Source of the DNA: a virus
Virus record (IMG/VR): IMGVR_UViG_3300033141_005196
Coordinates: 1 to 52,194 of that record
DNA length: 52,194 nucleotides
Direction: 5' to 3' (one strand)
Under the pieces are notes generated by a model that saw only the letters and a program-made list of their open reading frames with translations, had not been told where the DNA came from and did no database searches. Position numbers and translations under genes: made by a program. This document shows positions 22,864 through 31,437 of the stretch, piece by piece (the stretch's first letter is position 1; each line of letters opens with the position of its first letter).

Positions 22864-24141
22864 TCAGTCTACCTTTGACTCCTGACCCCACCAGATAATC
22901 TTCTTCTCCAAACTTGGAAGCCACCGAAATCCGCCATAGTTATCAGTGTTTCCAAGTGCGCTGCATCGATCATAGCTTCTATCACACCACGTTTCGGAGC
23001 CGGAGTATTTGCATTCAGTCCCTTTAAACTTTTTCCATCTACAAGATGGCGAATAAGTCGAGAGAGTTCGCTGAGACCATCGAACAAGTTCATCAGACAC
23101 AGTAATTCTAACAGCTTCCTCAGTTAGGCTCCACGAATCAATCTCACCTTGGTGGACGATCACTGCACCTGGGCCAACGAATTCCCCATCCGACAACTTC
23201 GTAATTTCCTCACTACTCGGAGTTCGATCGTACAGTAATATTTGCTTCATCCTGCAATACGAATATCGACTCGAAATTCCTCCGCCAATGTGAACAGAAG
23301 CACTTGTCATATCAGTTCCAGAGCCATTTGCATCATTTATCGCCGAGCCGGCTCCAATGTAAGAACCGTCAACATACAACTTGGCTTTGTTATCGGAAGT
23401 ATCGAAATATCCAACAACATTATACCAGGCATCGTAGTCGGGGATCGAATAGCCCACTGAGGAGATATTCCCCGAACTGTCCTCGAACCTGATGACTATC
23501 TTATTTGGCGATGTGTCATATCTAAGATACAAACCAAACTTTCCACCGATGTGCTTCGAGCAGGCAATGTGATAGAGAGTAGCTGAGCTCTGCTCAGAGA
23601 TTGGCTTGATCTGCGCTACAAAGCACTTAATCGAGTCGAGATCCGACGCGTCTGGCACCTCTATGTACTCATCTGTTCCATTAAACTGAACTCTGTTGTA
23701 ATTCCAGTCGCTTTGATCTAAGTTGTAAGCGGTGCCAATATGACCGTTTCCACTTTCGTCACGAAGTGTGTCACCAAAACCATCATCACAAGGCCAGTAT
23801 GCCACTGGCCCTGTAACCTGAGCCACGGGCTTTAAATCGGAGTCTAGAGCTATGAGTTTAAGCGTAACATCCGTCTTCTGTGGCGTTCCGCCGACAAAGT
23901 AGGTTGTCAGGGCTTGATCAAGATTCGCAACCTCAACATCCATCGTCAGCACAAGTTGATCTGCACCGTAGGTGATTGGTTGAATTCGATATGGATGCGG
24001 AGTGTAGAGGTTTCCGTCTACATAAAGTGGAATGTCACAATCAGTGAAATACGAACCGCTTACCTCAAGATAAAGCAGGGAGAAGATTCTGATCTCTTCG
24101 TTCTGAAGTTGATCAAGAACTCTAGCATCTAGGTATCGCAT
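22864..24141 (-). CDS. DUF2163-like tail-hub protein with inserted LamG-type domain
   Basis: Product of 425 aa. The first ~110 residues (MRYLDARVLDQL…ADQLVLTMDVEVANLD) and the last ~110 (SWSLTEEAVRITVSD…CRWKKFKGTECKYSG…FRWLP) match the two halves of DUF2163/BR0599-type proteins, which sit at the tail tip in lambda-like phages and gene transfer agents. Residues ~112-310 are an inserted concanavalin/LamG-like beta sandwich (WPCDDGFGDTLRDESGNGHIG…VQFNGTDEYIEV…YVDGSYIG). The gene is 10 kb downstream of its usual neighbours. It may combine baseplate and glycan binding. Confidence 0.7.
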   Translation of the reverse strand: MRYLDARVLDQLQNEEIRIFSLLYLEVSGSYFTDCDIPLYVDGNLYTPHPYRIQPITYGADQLVLTMDVEVANLDQALTTYFVGGTPQKTDVTLKLIALDSDLKPVAQVTGPVAYWPCDDGFGDTLRDESGNGHIGTAYNLDQSDWNYNRVQFNGTDEYIEVPDASDLDSIKCFVAQIKPISEQSSATLYHIACSKHIGGKFGLYLRYDTSPNKIVIRFEDSSGNISSVGYSIPDYDAWYNVVGYFDTSDNKAKLYVDGSYIGAGSAINDANGSGTDMTSASVHIGGGISSRYSYCRMKQILLYDRTPSSEEITKLSDGEFVGPGAVIVHQGEIDSWSLTEEAVRITVSDELVRWSQRTLSTYSPSCRWKKFKGTECKYSGSETWCDRSYDRCSALGNTDNYGGFRWLPSLEKKIIWWGQESKVD

Positions 24142-24162
24142 CTGACACAGCCTCGTATTTTG

Positions 24163-24186
24163 GTAATTTTACCGCGTTAAAATTAC
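24163..24186. repeat. Dispersed palindrome, copy 3
   Basis: GTAATTTTA-CCGCGT-TAAAATTAC with perfect 9-base arms. It lies in the 240-base gap upstream of the tail-hub gene. I see no credible gene elsewhere in that gap. Confidence 0.85.
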
Positions 24187-24381
24187 ACTGTCTGCCTTAT
24201 TTGATAGTTATACTTACATCTGTAATGTGGGCCCGTGCAGCCCATCAGTATCCCACCATAGAAAATCTATCGAACCAGATTGTTGCCACCTCCTTGTGCA
24301 TCTCAATGCTTTTGTTTTATCCTCCATTTTTATTCTACCACCAGAAACCAAATCCCCAAAAACCAGTCTCCCAGCTCCACT

Positions 24382-24720
24382 CTATTCTTTCGACAATCTT
24401 ACCCCGCCCGGTTTCCCAGGAAGTCCTTTGCTGAAAACGAAAGGGTCAGACCACTCCGACTCGCCCCAAATGTTGACAGCCTTGGCTTTGGCCGTGAAGT
24501 CACCATCCGGCAGCACCTGTTCGTACAGATCGACCTTGAAACCGTACTTGCCGGTAGGGTCTGGTTCAACATGGTTCAGAACCCTATTGCCAATCTCTAC
24601 TACATAGTAATCAAGCTGCTCACCTGCCTGTGGTGGATCGCAGACGAGAAATGGGGCAGACCAGACGGCTGTGGTCAAGGCCAAAAACACAATTACCAAG
24701 AACAAGACTTTCACTTTCAT
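24382..24720 (-). CDS. Exported fibronectin III-like protein
   Basis: Product of 112 aa. A signal peptide (MKVKVLFLVIVFLALTTAVWSA) with cleavage after WSA is clear. The mature part (PPQAGEQLDYYVVEI…TAKAKAVNIWGESEWSDPF) resembles one fibronectin type III/Ig-like beta domain. The ATG overlaps the stop of the upstream gene. It is one of five neighbouring late proteins with export signals. Confidence 0.6.
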   Translation of the reverse strand: MKVKVLFLVIVFLALTTAVWSAPFLVCDPPQAGEQLDYYVVEIGNRVLNHVEPDPTGKYGFKVDLYEQVLPDGDFTAKAKAVNIWGESEWSDPFVFSKGLPGKPGGVRLSKE

Positions 24721-26369
24721 TGTAGCGATACTCCTATCAGAGTGCAACCTTTTAGCATCTTCTGTCCTGCATTCAGTGGATGCGGATAGGTATATGGAGT
24801 ATAGTAAAGTGTCCATGTATTGGTTGCCGTACATTTATATAAGACTCCGTCTGCACCATTTTGCTGAACACCATATGGATTAGACGAACTTTCATTCCAT
24901 GAGCCCTGATCCGTGGCAAAATAAGCCACACCTTTGGTGCATGTTGTCGGTCTGTTTGCCAGAGTACCCCAGCCAACGCCGGAAGTGCCATCAAAGGGGT
25001 TTGTCTGTGATGTCTGGACGCCACTTGCTTGCTCGTAATAGTCTCTATCTGATTGCACCCTGTAGCCACTAGTAGTATCTGTCTGGTTTTTATAAACCGC
25101 CCCTCCCCATCCGGCCACAACACTGATGTTGTTATTCCAGGTATATACTGGTTCCAGGGCTTGATTCGGCCAATCTATGCCGTTTGTCGTGTCGTTTATC
25201 TTATTTGGAAAGTTGCCAGTAAGAAGATCGCCTTTTCCTCTTCCAGGCTGGTCTAGGCAAGCATAACCAGTACCAGCACTTGAGTTTTCATCCCAGTCGG
25301 AACCAGTGCCATTGAAGTCTGTCCCGCAATAGCCCCATCCATTCGGAGTAGCTGTTTGCGAATAGGTGGTATCATCTTTTCTGGTAACCCTAAAAACTAT
25401 TCCATTTTTGTAGCAGTTTACTGCTTCATTGCCCCAGACAAGAGCCGTACCTGATTGGAGTGAGAGAAGAGTAAAATTAGGTCCATTAGGAGCGTTCAGT
25501 GCAGCACTGCTCTCTGTAGATTTATTGCCATAGCACTCAACTGCCCTTACGCCACGGTCACCACCAGCATGACCTGTCCCATGCTCCTCCAGAGCACAGC
25601 TATCGTGGAAGCTGTTGAATCGTATCACTGCCCTAGCTGCAGACCACCCATCAAACAACCGTGTTTCATAACCACCAGAGGTGCTTGGATAGCCATTTAC
25701 CTGATTGTCTTCAAAAAAGAAAAAATCACTTGTGCCAAAGTCGGTATCAGCCGCCCAAGTATTGTTCCCTTGACTATCTGTGCCAGCTCCATTGAAGACA
25801 TACACTGCACTCGCACCATAAAGGTCTAGGATACAATGGTCTATTACCCCATAAACTCTGTCACCTATCACTACTATTTTTTGTGATCTAGCCGGGCTGT
25901 CTTGCGTATATGACCTGGTGTCAAAATGACAATGGTCTATACGAACCGTTCCTGGGCCAGTGAAAGCTATGACTCCATTATCTTTCAATGCCCCAGAAGA
26001 ACCGCCTTTAAAAGTTATTCCGGTCATGCGAAATGTACCGGTTGATGAAACAGTAATCTTTAACAACTTAGCGTTAGCATTGTAGTCATCTACGATAACA
26101 GTCTGGTCACCACCACCAACGGCTGACGTTCCGGCCCCCTTCAGCGTCACATTTGCTGGTGCAGTCCATGAAACCTGTGTAGTCCACGAAGTGCCGCCAC
26201 TACATGCAGGAATCACGACAGTATCGCCAGCACTGGCGGAATTCATGGCGGTCTGCACATCTGAAGCGGAGCAGCTCGAAGCATTGATTGTTGCTGCCAG
26301 TGCCTCTTGATAGTCGCACAAGACACATAGTAGGATAATTAAGAAAAGATAGTGCAATTTGCTCATCAT
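24717..26369 (-). CDS. Exported parallel beta-helix protein
   Basis: Product of 550 aa. Residues 1-27 are a signal peptide (LFLIILLCVLC…EALA). Residues 45-300 have the pattern of a right-handed beta helix of the pectate-lyase type (AMNSASAGDTVVIPA, TLKGAG, FRMTGITFKGG, VRIDHCHFD, GVIDHCILDLYG). Such proteins bind or cut polysaccharide. Beta-helix tailspikes are common in phages, but an N-terminal signal peptide is not. The start is set by the ATGA overlap. Confidence 0.65.
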   Translation of the reverse strand: MMSKLHYLFLIILLCVLCDYQEALAATINASSCSASDVQTAMNSASAGDTVVIPACSGGTSWTTQVSWTAPANVTLKGAGTSAVGGGDQTVIVDDYNANAKLLKITVSSTGTFRMTGITFKGGSSGALKDNGVIAFTGPGTVRIDHCHFDTRSYTQDSPARSQKIVVIGDRVYGVIDHCILDLYGASAVYVFNGAGTDSQGNNTWAADTDFGTSDFFFFEDNQVNGYPSTSGGYETRLFDGWSAARAVIRFNSFHDSCALEEHGTGHAGGDRGVRAVECYGNKSTESSAALNAPNGPNFTLLSLQSGTALVWGNEAVNCYKNGIVFRVTRKDDTTYSQTATPNGWGYCGTDFNGTGSDWDENSSAGTGYACLDQPGRGKGDLLTGNFPNKINDTTNGIDWPNQALEPVYTWNNNISVVAGWGGAVYKNQTDTTSGYRVQSDRDYYEQASGVQTSQTNPFDGTSGVGWGTLANRPTTCTKGVAYFATDQGSWNESSSNPYGVQQNGADGVLYKCTATNTWTLYYTPYTYPHPLNAGQKMLKGCTLIGVSLQ

Positions 26370-27091
26370 TGCCACGATACATAAACCTTCACATTATCAA
26401 TATAACAAGTATTTCCAGATGCATTCGCCGGAGCAACCAATGTCGTGTATGTTCCACTTACAGGGGTAAACGCCGTTGACCCATAAGTGGTGGTACCATC
26501 CACATCAAGTGCCATATAGTTTCCACTGTGATCTGTTGTATCCCACTTGGCAGTTATACTGACCTTACCGCCAGTGAAAGCGTTCGCCGCAGAAGCGACG
26601 GTCCATGTAGTGCCCCAGTTATGTCTTATCTGGAAATAAACTTTGTTATTGTCGGAGTATACCATGATGACTTTAACGTGATCGCCATCGACATCTCCGA
26701 TGTATACGGCGTTCTGGGTAGCAGTATAAGAACTGCAATAAATGTCAAATGAGATAGTTCCTTTGTTTTTGTCCCAATTAAGCGGAAAAGTGGTATTACC
26801 AGTTCCAAGTGCAAGTGAATGAGTACCATCTGAAGGCCAGTTGGTTGCCGTTTGCGTCGAGATAGAGGCATCAGAGCCTAACGTAAGGCTTTTGCTAGCA
26901 TTGTCGGAACAGCCACAGGGAGTACCAGTTTCACAGTCTACATTTTCGAGGTGATGAGCAAGTGATAAGTCACCACTACAGTCATCACAACCAGATTGCG
27001 TATTGACCACAGGCCCACGTACGATAATAGTCGCTCCGGTACAAGCGAAGAAAACATACAACAAGGCTAAAAATATTATGAATTTTTTCAT
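26366..27091 (-). CDS. Exported LamG-like domain protein, possible lipoprotein
   Basis: Product of 241 aa. The N-terminus is a signal sequence; FFACTG could be a lipobox with Cys at residue 17, or the protein may be cleaved by signal peptidase I. The mature part resembles a concanavalin/LamG-like sandwich (GTISFDIYCSSY, KVYFQIRHNWG, KVSITAKWD, YIDNVKVYV). An early CDDC and CETGTPCGC cluster may form disulphides. Confidence 0.6.
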   Translation of the reverse strand: MKKFIIFLALLYVFFACTGATIIVRGPVVNTQSGCDDCSGDLSLAHHLENVDCETGTPCGCSDNASKSLTLGSDASISTQTATNWPSDGTHSLALGTGNTTFPLNWDKNKGTISFDIYCSSYTATQNAVYIGDVDGDHVKVIMVYSDNNKVYFQIRHNWGTTWTVASAANAFTGGKVSITAKWDTTDHSGNYMALDVDGTTTYGSTAFTPVSGTYTTLVAPANASGNTCYIDNVKVYVSWQ

Positions 27092-29703
27092 TGGCTTATC
27101 CCATAGCGAATGGTTAACGGCCCACTGTATGAGTCAACCGTTGACGAGTCATTCGTGCCATCGTCCCCATCTCTGGCAACCCTTATCACCCAGAGATTCC
27201 CGGCAGTGAGGTTGCTCTTCCAATTGGTGAGCGTATCGCCGCCTGCCGTCTCTACGTCACCGTCAGCACCGCTTGCATCGGCGGTATAGCTGAGGTTCAC
27301 AGCATTACCTACGGTGCCTGTGTAGTCAGCGGAATCGGCAACCGAGGCCATAGAGATCACATAGTCGTGGTCGTTTGTGTCAGCCCCGCCAAGTCTGAAT
27401 TTGAACCAAGCGACGAGGTCCACACTTGTATCAATGTCCCGTGGAACCTCAAGGCGATATTCGACATAGTTTGTGGCCTCGTCCGCATCATCAGCAAACT
27501 TGGCTTGGCCATAATATTCGTTCGTATCCGTGGTATCGAGTCCGGCTTCAACGCCGCTTCCGACCATATGCGGGTGGGTGAGTTGAATGTAACCGTACAT
27601 CTTCACGGTGTTGCCAGTCGCGTTGGCGTCGAGGGTTGTATTTGTCAGAGTCTTTGAATCAGAAGCATAGTTGGTAAGCTCTGTCTGCACGTAGGCAGTC
27701 GTGGCAACGCTCGTGTCATTATCATCAGCTGCCGGGGTTGTAGCAGTGGCTGCGCCGATTGCTGGGGTTGTAAGCGTCGGTGAGGTTGCAAGGACTATAG
27801 AGCCGCTACCAGTTGTGCCATTGGAGAGGTTTGAAGCGGCTATCTGCGAGCCGTTGATCTTGTAGTTCTTGCCCGAGGCTAGGTTGATGTCCTGAGCTAC
27901 TTCGAGGTTCCCATCAGCGTCTATTTGCATCATGGTTGTGAGGTTGGAATTGACCTGCGTCTGGAAATAGATGTCAATGTCCTCACTCCCAGCGTTCGCA
28001 TCCGAGGCATCAACGTAGATTTTGGCGTCAGTAGACTCTGAGGCGGAATCTGAGTCGTCAAAAGTCATGGCTGGTTGCGCTGATGCACCTGTCTGCACGC
28101 CGTTTGTAGCAGTAATTGTACCCGCACAGGTAAGATCACCTTCTGTATCAAGAGCGAACAACTCCGTGAAGTTGGCGTCGCCATCATCTTGGGCACCTCG
28201 ACCGATCTCAAATATTTCCTGATTGGCAGGGACTCCGGCATTGCCAGTATCGACAGCAATCGTGACCATCGCATTGTCGGTACCGGACGAGGCGGTCTTG
28301 GCAGTCTGGATGCTGAGCGTGTCCTCGTCGGCTTCCTCATAAGAAAGAAGCCAGTCTGCGTCTGTGCCAAGAGCTAGACGGAAATCGTCTGCCAATTCTA
28401 TGTTGGTATCGTCATAGACGAAACTGCCTATACCGCCGAAGCTGCCACCATCGTTATACTGAATCTGAGTGTCGGAGCCGCCCGGTGTCCCTCCCGCACC
28501 ACCACCATCATCATCTACCTCTTTCCAGGTGTTAGTCGAAACGCAGATATAGAGCGAACCATTTGTATCCGCGTCAGTGTCAACGTACAGCTCTCCCGTG
28601 GTGCAACTCGCAGGAAGTGAGGTGCTTGAACCAGTTTGGAGTGTATCGCCTGGCTCGTAGAATTGACTCACATCCGACAAGGCCGAATAGAGTCCTGCCT
28701 CGTTGGTAAGCGTCCCCTCCTTTGCATCAAGCTGGGTCTGGATTGCAGAAGTCACGCCGTTTAAATACTGAAACTCGGTGTTTGACACCGATCCATCCGC
28801 GATCTTGCTTGCGTCAATCGCAGCGGAGGCATTGATGTCTGCATTAGCAATAGTACCATCCAGAATATGTGTCGAGGTTACATCCCCCGTTTCCAGTGCG
28901 TCTTGTTTGCCATTGAAAGTGTTCCAGTCAGTAGATGTTAGAAATCCTTTGGCTGTGCTAGATGCTGCCTGACCATTAGCGTAGTCTATGGAAATGTTGC
29001 CCGAGGAAGAGTTGAAATCGTTCGCGTCAAAAGAGGCAATTCCCTTGGTGCTGCCGTCCGCCACCGCGTCTGTACCAGCGATGCTAGTAGTAGAGATTGA
29101 CAGACCAGTGCCAACAGTCAACCAACTTACATTGCCAGCAGAGTCATCCCAAAACATGATGCGGTCAGCGTTCGGATCGCTTAGACTTGCTCCGGTGCCG
29201 CCGTCATCCAGTGCCACATCAGCACTACCGGGAGCATAATAATCAGTGCCAGGAGTAGCTGCTGACCACCCACCAGAACCGTCACCCTTTCCGATCCCAT
29301 TCACAGACTCAAGTCCGGTCACAACAACTTCATCAGTCAGTGTCGCATCTGATTGATTCACGTAATAGTGTGCATCTGATGGTGCTCCGCCAGCAGTAGA
29401 ACTTAGCGTGGTTCCACTAATTGATAGTCCCGTGCCAATATCCAGCCAATCAACTTGCCCGGTTGAGTCATCCCAGAAAAGTATTCTGTCGGCATCAGGA
29501 TCACTCAATGTAGCATCGGTACCACCCGCCCCCAGATCTATATTTCCATCCGCATCAGTGTCATATGTTGACTTCTTCATGTCTCCAGTGCCAGCTCCTC
29601 CTGGAGGGGCACCATATGGTGAGCCTGGATACTGCGCCTGGACGCCTCCAACAAAGAGGAGTGCACTGACTAAGCTGATAAGAAGCAGTTTTAGTTTTTT
29701 CAT
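27088..29703 (-). CDS. Long repetitive fibre-like protein with signal peptide
   Basis: Product of 871 aa. Residues 1-23 are a signal peptide (ending GGVQA). The body has tail-fibre-like repeats: DADRILFWDDSTGQVDWL (near 67) recurs near 178, and the INASAAIDASKIADGS and SDTQIQYNDGG types of segment are common in environmental phage fibres. The C-terminal 200 residues look like a globular beta domain. Asp, Gly, Ser and Thr dominate. The signal peptide would send it out of the cytoplasm, which conflicts with ordinary virion assembly. Confidence 0.7.
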   Translation of the reverse strand: MKKLKLLLISLVSALLFVGGVQAQYPGSPYGAPPGGAGTGDMKKSTYDTDADGNIDLGAGGTDATLSDPDADRILFWDDSTGQVDWLDIGTGLSISGTTLSSTAGGAPSDAHYYVNQSDATLTDEVVVTGLESVNGIGKGDGSGGWSAATPGTDYYAPGSADVALDDGGTGASLSDPNADRIMFWDDSAGNVSWLTVGTGLSISTTSIAGTDAVADGSTKGIASFDANDFNSSSGNISIDYANGQAASSTAKGFLTSTDWNTFNGKQDALETGDVTSTHILDGTIANADINASAAIDASKIADGSVSNTEFQYLNGVTSAIQTQLDAKEGTLTNEAGLYSALSDVSQFYEPGDTLQTGSSTSLPASCTTGELYVDTDADTNGSLYICVSTNTWKEVDDDGGGAGGTPGGSDTQIQYNDGGSFGGIGSFVYDDTNIELADDFRLALGTDADWLLSYEEADEDTLSIQTAKTASSGTDNAMVTIAVDTGNAGVPANQEIFEIGRGAQDDGDANFTELFALDTEGDLTCAGTITATNGVQTGASAQPAMTFDDSDSASESTDAKIYVDASDANAGSEDIDIYFQTQVNSNLTTMMQIDADGNLEVAQDINLASGKNYKINGSQIAASNLSNGTTGSGSIVLATSPTLTTPAIGAATATTPAADDNDTSVATTAYVQTELTNYASDSKTLTNTTLDANATGNTVKMYGYIQLTHPHMVGSGVEAGLDTTDTNEYYGQAKFADDADEATNYVEYRLEVPRDIDTSVDLVAWFKFRLGGADTNDHDYVISMASVADSADYTGTVGNAVNLSYTADASGADGDVETAGGDTLTNWKSNLTAGNLWVIRVARDGDDGTNDSSTVDSYSGPLTIRYGISQ

Positions 29704-30026
29704 GGCGCGTACTCCACTGTTACCTGAATAGTTCCATTTGATCCATTCGTCTTATTAATAAATCTGAACGACTGAATCGCATCTGTTCCAGTTAACTTCA
29801 AAGACTGATCTGCATACAAAATATGTCCTACACCAGAAACGCCCTGCGTAGGATTTACTCCACCCAACGCAAAGCGAATATCACTGCCTTCACAGGTGAT
29901 TAACACCCCTATAACCGGATTTGCAGAATTTAAGGTTACTTCATTAATCAGCACCTTCACGGCATCTCCTGCAACTATCCGTTGGGTCTGTTCTGGCTGT
30001 CCAGTCAAGCCTATGTAATATCTCAT
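29700..30026 (-). CDS. Small beta-rich protein next to the fibre gene
   Basis: Product of 108 aa without signal peptide, predicted all-beta from alternating pattern. TAGGGAGGT precedes the ATG. The start overlaps the fibre gene stop. It could be a fibre accessory or virion decoration; no family is recognised. Confidence 0.5.
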   Translation of the reverse strand: MRYYIGLTGQPEQTQRIVAGDAVKVLINEVTLNSANPVIGVLITCEGSDIRFALGGVNPTQGVSGVGHILYADQSLKLTGTDAIQSFRFINKTNGSNGTIQVTVEYAP

Positions 30027-30038
30027 AAGCCTACCTCC

Positions 30039-30386
30039 CTAGTTACTCTTCTTCCACTTCGGTACGGTGTATGGTATTTGAACCGACGTAACAGGAACAA
30101 ATACCAACTTGTAAATAACCAGCTTCCTCGGAACTGTGGCAGGATCGGAGTTTTCGTTAACAAAGTCTAGAACCTGCTCTAGCGTCAACTTCTTACTTGC
30201 ATCCTTCTTATCCCTGAACAAAACGAAGCTCTCAACTGGAAAGCGCAGGGCTATGCCATCTTCGCCATAGACCTTATCCTCGATAAGATTGAGCCTGATT
30301 GCATAAAGCGGATCGGCACTAGCCTTCGTCACGATCACTCCGGAGCTTACGAACAACAGGCTGAGAACGATCACGAGCCACTTCAT
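30039..30386 (-). CDS. Predicted exported protein
   Basis: Product of 115 aa. The signal peptide (MKWLVIVLSLLFVSSGVIVTKASA) ends in ASA, a good cleavage site. GGGAGGTG sets the ATG at 30386; longer in-frame starts are rejected. The mature part is mixed alpha/beta with no recognised fold. It overlaps the upstream gene by 68 bases. Confidence 0.55.
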   Translation of the reverse strand: MKWLVIVLSLLFVSSGVIVTKASADPLYAIRLNLIEDKVYGEDGIALRFPVESFVLFRDKKDASKKLTLEQVLDFVNENSDPATVPRKLVIYKLVFVPVTSVQIPYTVPKWKKSN

Positions 30387-30750
30387 ATACATCACCTCCC
30401 TCCAAGAATTTCCGTTCCTCAAGAACTGCTGCGAACTTCGCCATTACCATCACGGCTTGTTCCATAGAAAGCAGTAGATTGCCAATTGCCTCAACCTTAC
30501 CACTCAAATCTGCAAAGCAGCTATTGTTTTTGTGCACATCACTCTGCAATCCCCGAAAGGCAGCTTCCTGATGATAAAGCTCTTGCACCCAAAATGCAGG
30601 CAAGAACACTTTCTCCTTCCGAAGCTCAGGTGCAGCGAGAGGCTGTCCTGTTTCTTCACTACGACGCTTTTCCCAGGTGATCTCAACCGTTAGTGCCTTG
30701 ATTACCTCATCTCGTACAATTTGTCTTAGCTTCTTTTCACTCAGAATCAT
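30319..30750 (-). CDS. Hypothetical late protein
   Basis: Product of 143 aa, mostly helical and charged (MILSEKKLRQIVRDEVIKAL at the N-terminus). No motif is recognised. Its last 68 bases also code for the start of the next gene in another frame. Confidence 0.5.
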   Translation of the reverse strand: MILSEKKLRQIVRDEVIKALTVEITWEKRRSEETGQPLAAPELRKEKVFLPAFWVQELYHQEAAFRGLQSDVHKNNSCFADLSGKVEAIGNLLLSMEQAVMVMAKFAAVLEERKFLEGGDVYEVARDRSQPVVRKLRSDRDEG

Positions 30751-30752
30751 AA

Positions 30753-31400
30753 TTAAATATCCGGATAAATTAAAATCCCTGTTGCAGCCAAAGGCCTCCA
30801 GCCGGCAGTGTGAGAGACAGTGTGTGTATGTGACACGCTCGTTGTGTAACTATCAAAATTCAGTTTTCCTTCAGTATCACCACTTGCTAACATGCCAAGA
30901 GGATTCTTTGCCGATTTGCTTATGGCTACTTCAGATCCTCCACTGTCGTATGTCTTATCGGCCGCCGAAGAGCCACCGTACTTGTACCACTGATGCACAT
31001 GCCCTCCACCAGAGGAGCTTAAGCCTGAGATAGTCCAACTTCCCTGAGAAGCATCTCCACCAGTAACATAGGTAGATCCGCCTTTCAAGCTCAGGATTAC
31101 ATCGGTAACCGAACTATCCCTTGCCCAACCTTCAATTGCAGAGTTAGCGTAGATCCAGATTTTCAGGTTAGAGCTTCCAGCAAGAAATCCATACCAAGTA
31201 TTTGATCCACCATTATACGCATAAAACTTCACCAAGTGCTTTGTTGTATCATACCACTGCTGCCCCAGGACTGGAGAGCTTGGAGTGCTGGTTCCCGAGA
31301 ACGTAGTTCTCAACGTTTCAAACATCAACTCAATATTCGACATCGTCGTATCAACAACGGTTGAGGTTGTGTAAACATTGCTAGTCCAATCTTGAGACAC
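30753..31400 (-). CDS. Tail fibre / receptor-binding tip protein
   Basis: Product of 215 aa. The middle and end have HxH pairs (GGHVHQWYK near 133, SHTHTVSH near 193) and a GWRPLAATGILIYP close. This is the pattern of collar- and short-fibre-type tips that bind metal ions along a trimer. It lies directly after the tip protein gene and is the best candidate for the receptor-binding fibre. Confidence 0.65.
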   Translation of the reverse strand: MSQDWTSNVYTTSTVVDTTMSNIELMFETLRTTFSGTSTPSSPVLGQQWYDTTKHLVKFYAYNGGSNTWYGFLAGSSNLKIWIYANSAIEGWARDSSVTDVILSLKGGSTYVTGGDASQGSWTISGLSSSGGGHVHQWYKYGGSSAADKTYDSGGSEVAISKSAKNPLGMLASGDTEGKLNFDSYTTSVSHTHTVSHTAGWRPLAATGILIYPDI

Positions 31401-31413
31401 CTTCTACCTCCCC

Positions 31414-31437
31414 GTAATTTTACCGCGTTAAAGTTAC
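31414..31437. repeat. Dispersed palindrome, copy 4
   Basis: GTAATTTTA-CCGCGT-TAAAGTTAC, one change from copy 3. It spans the stop codon of the tip-protein gene and the gap before the fibre gene. Confidence 0.8.
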
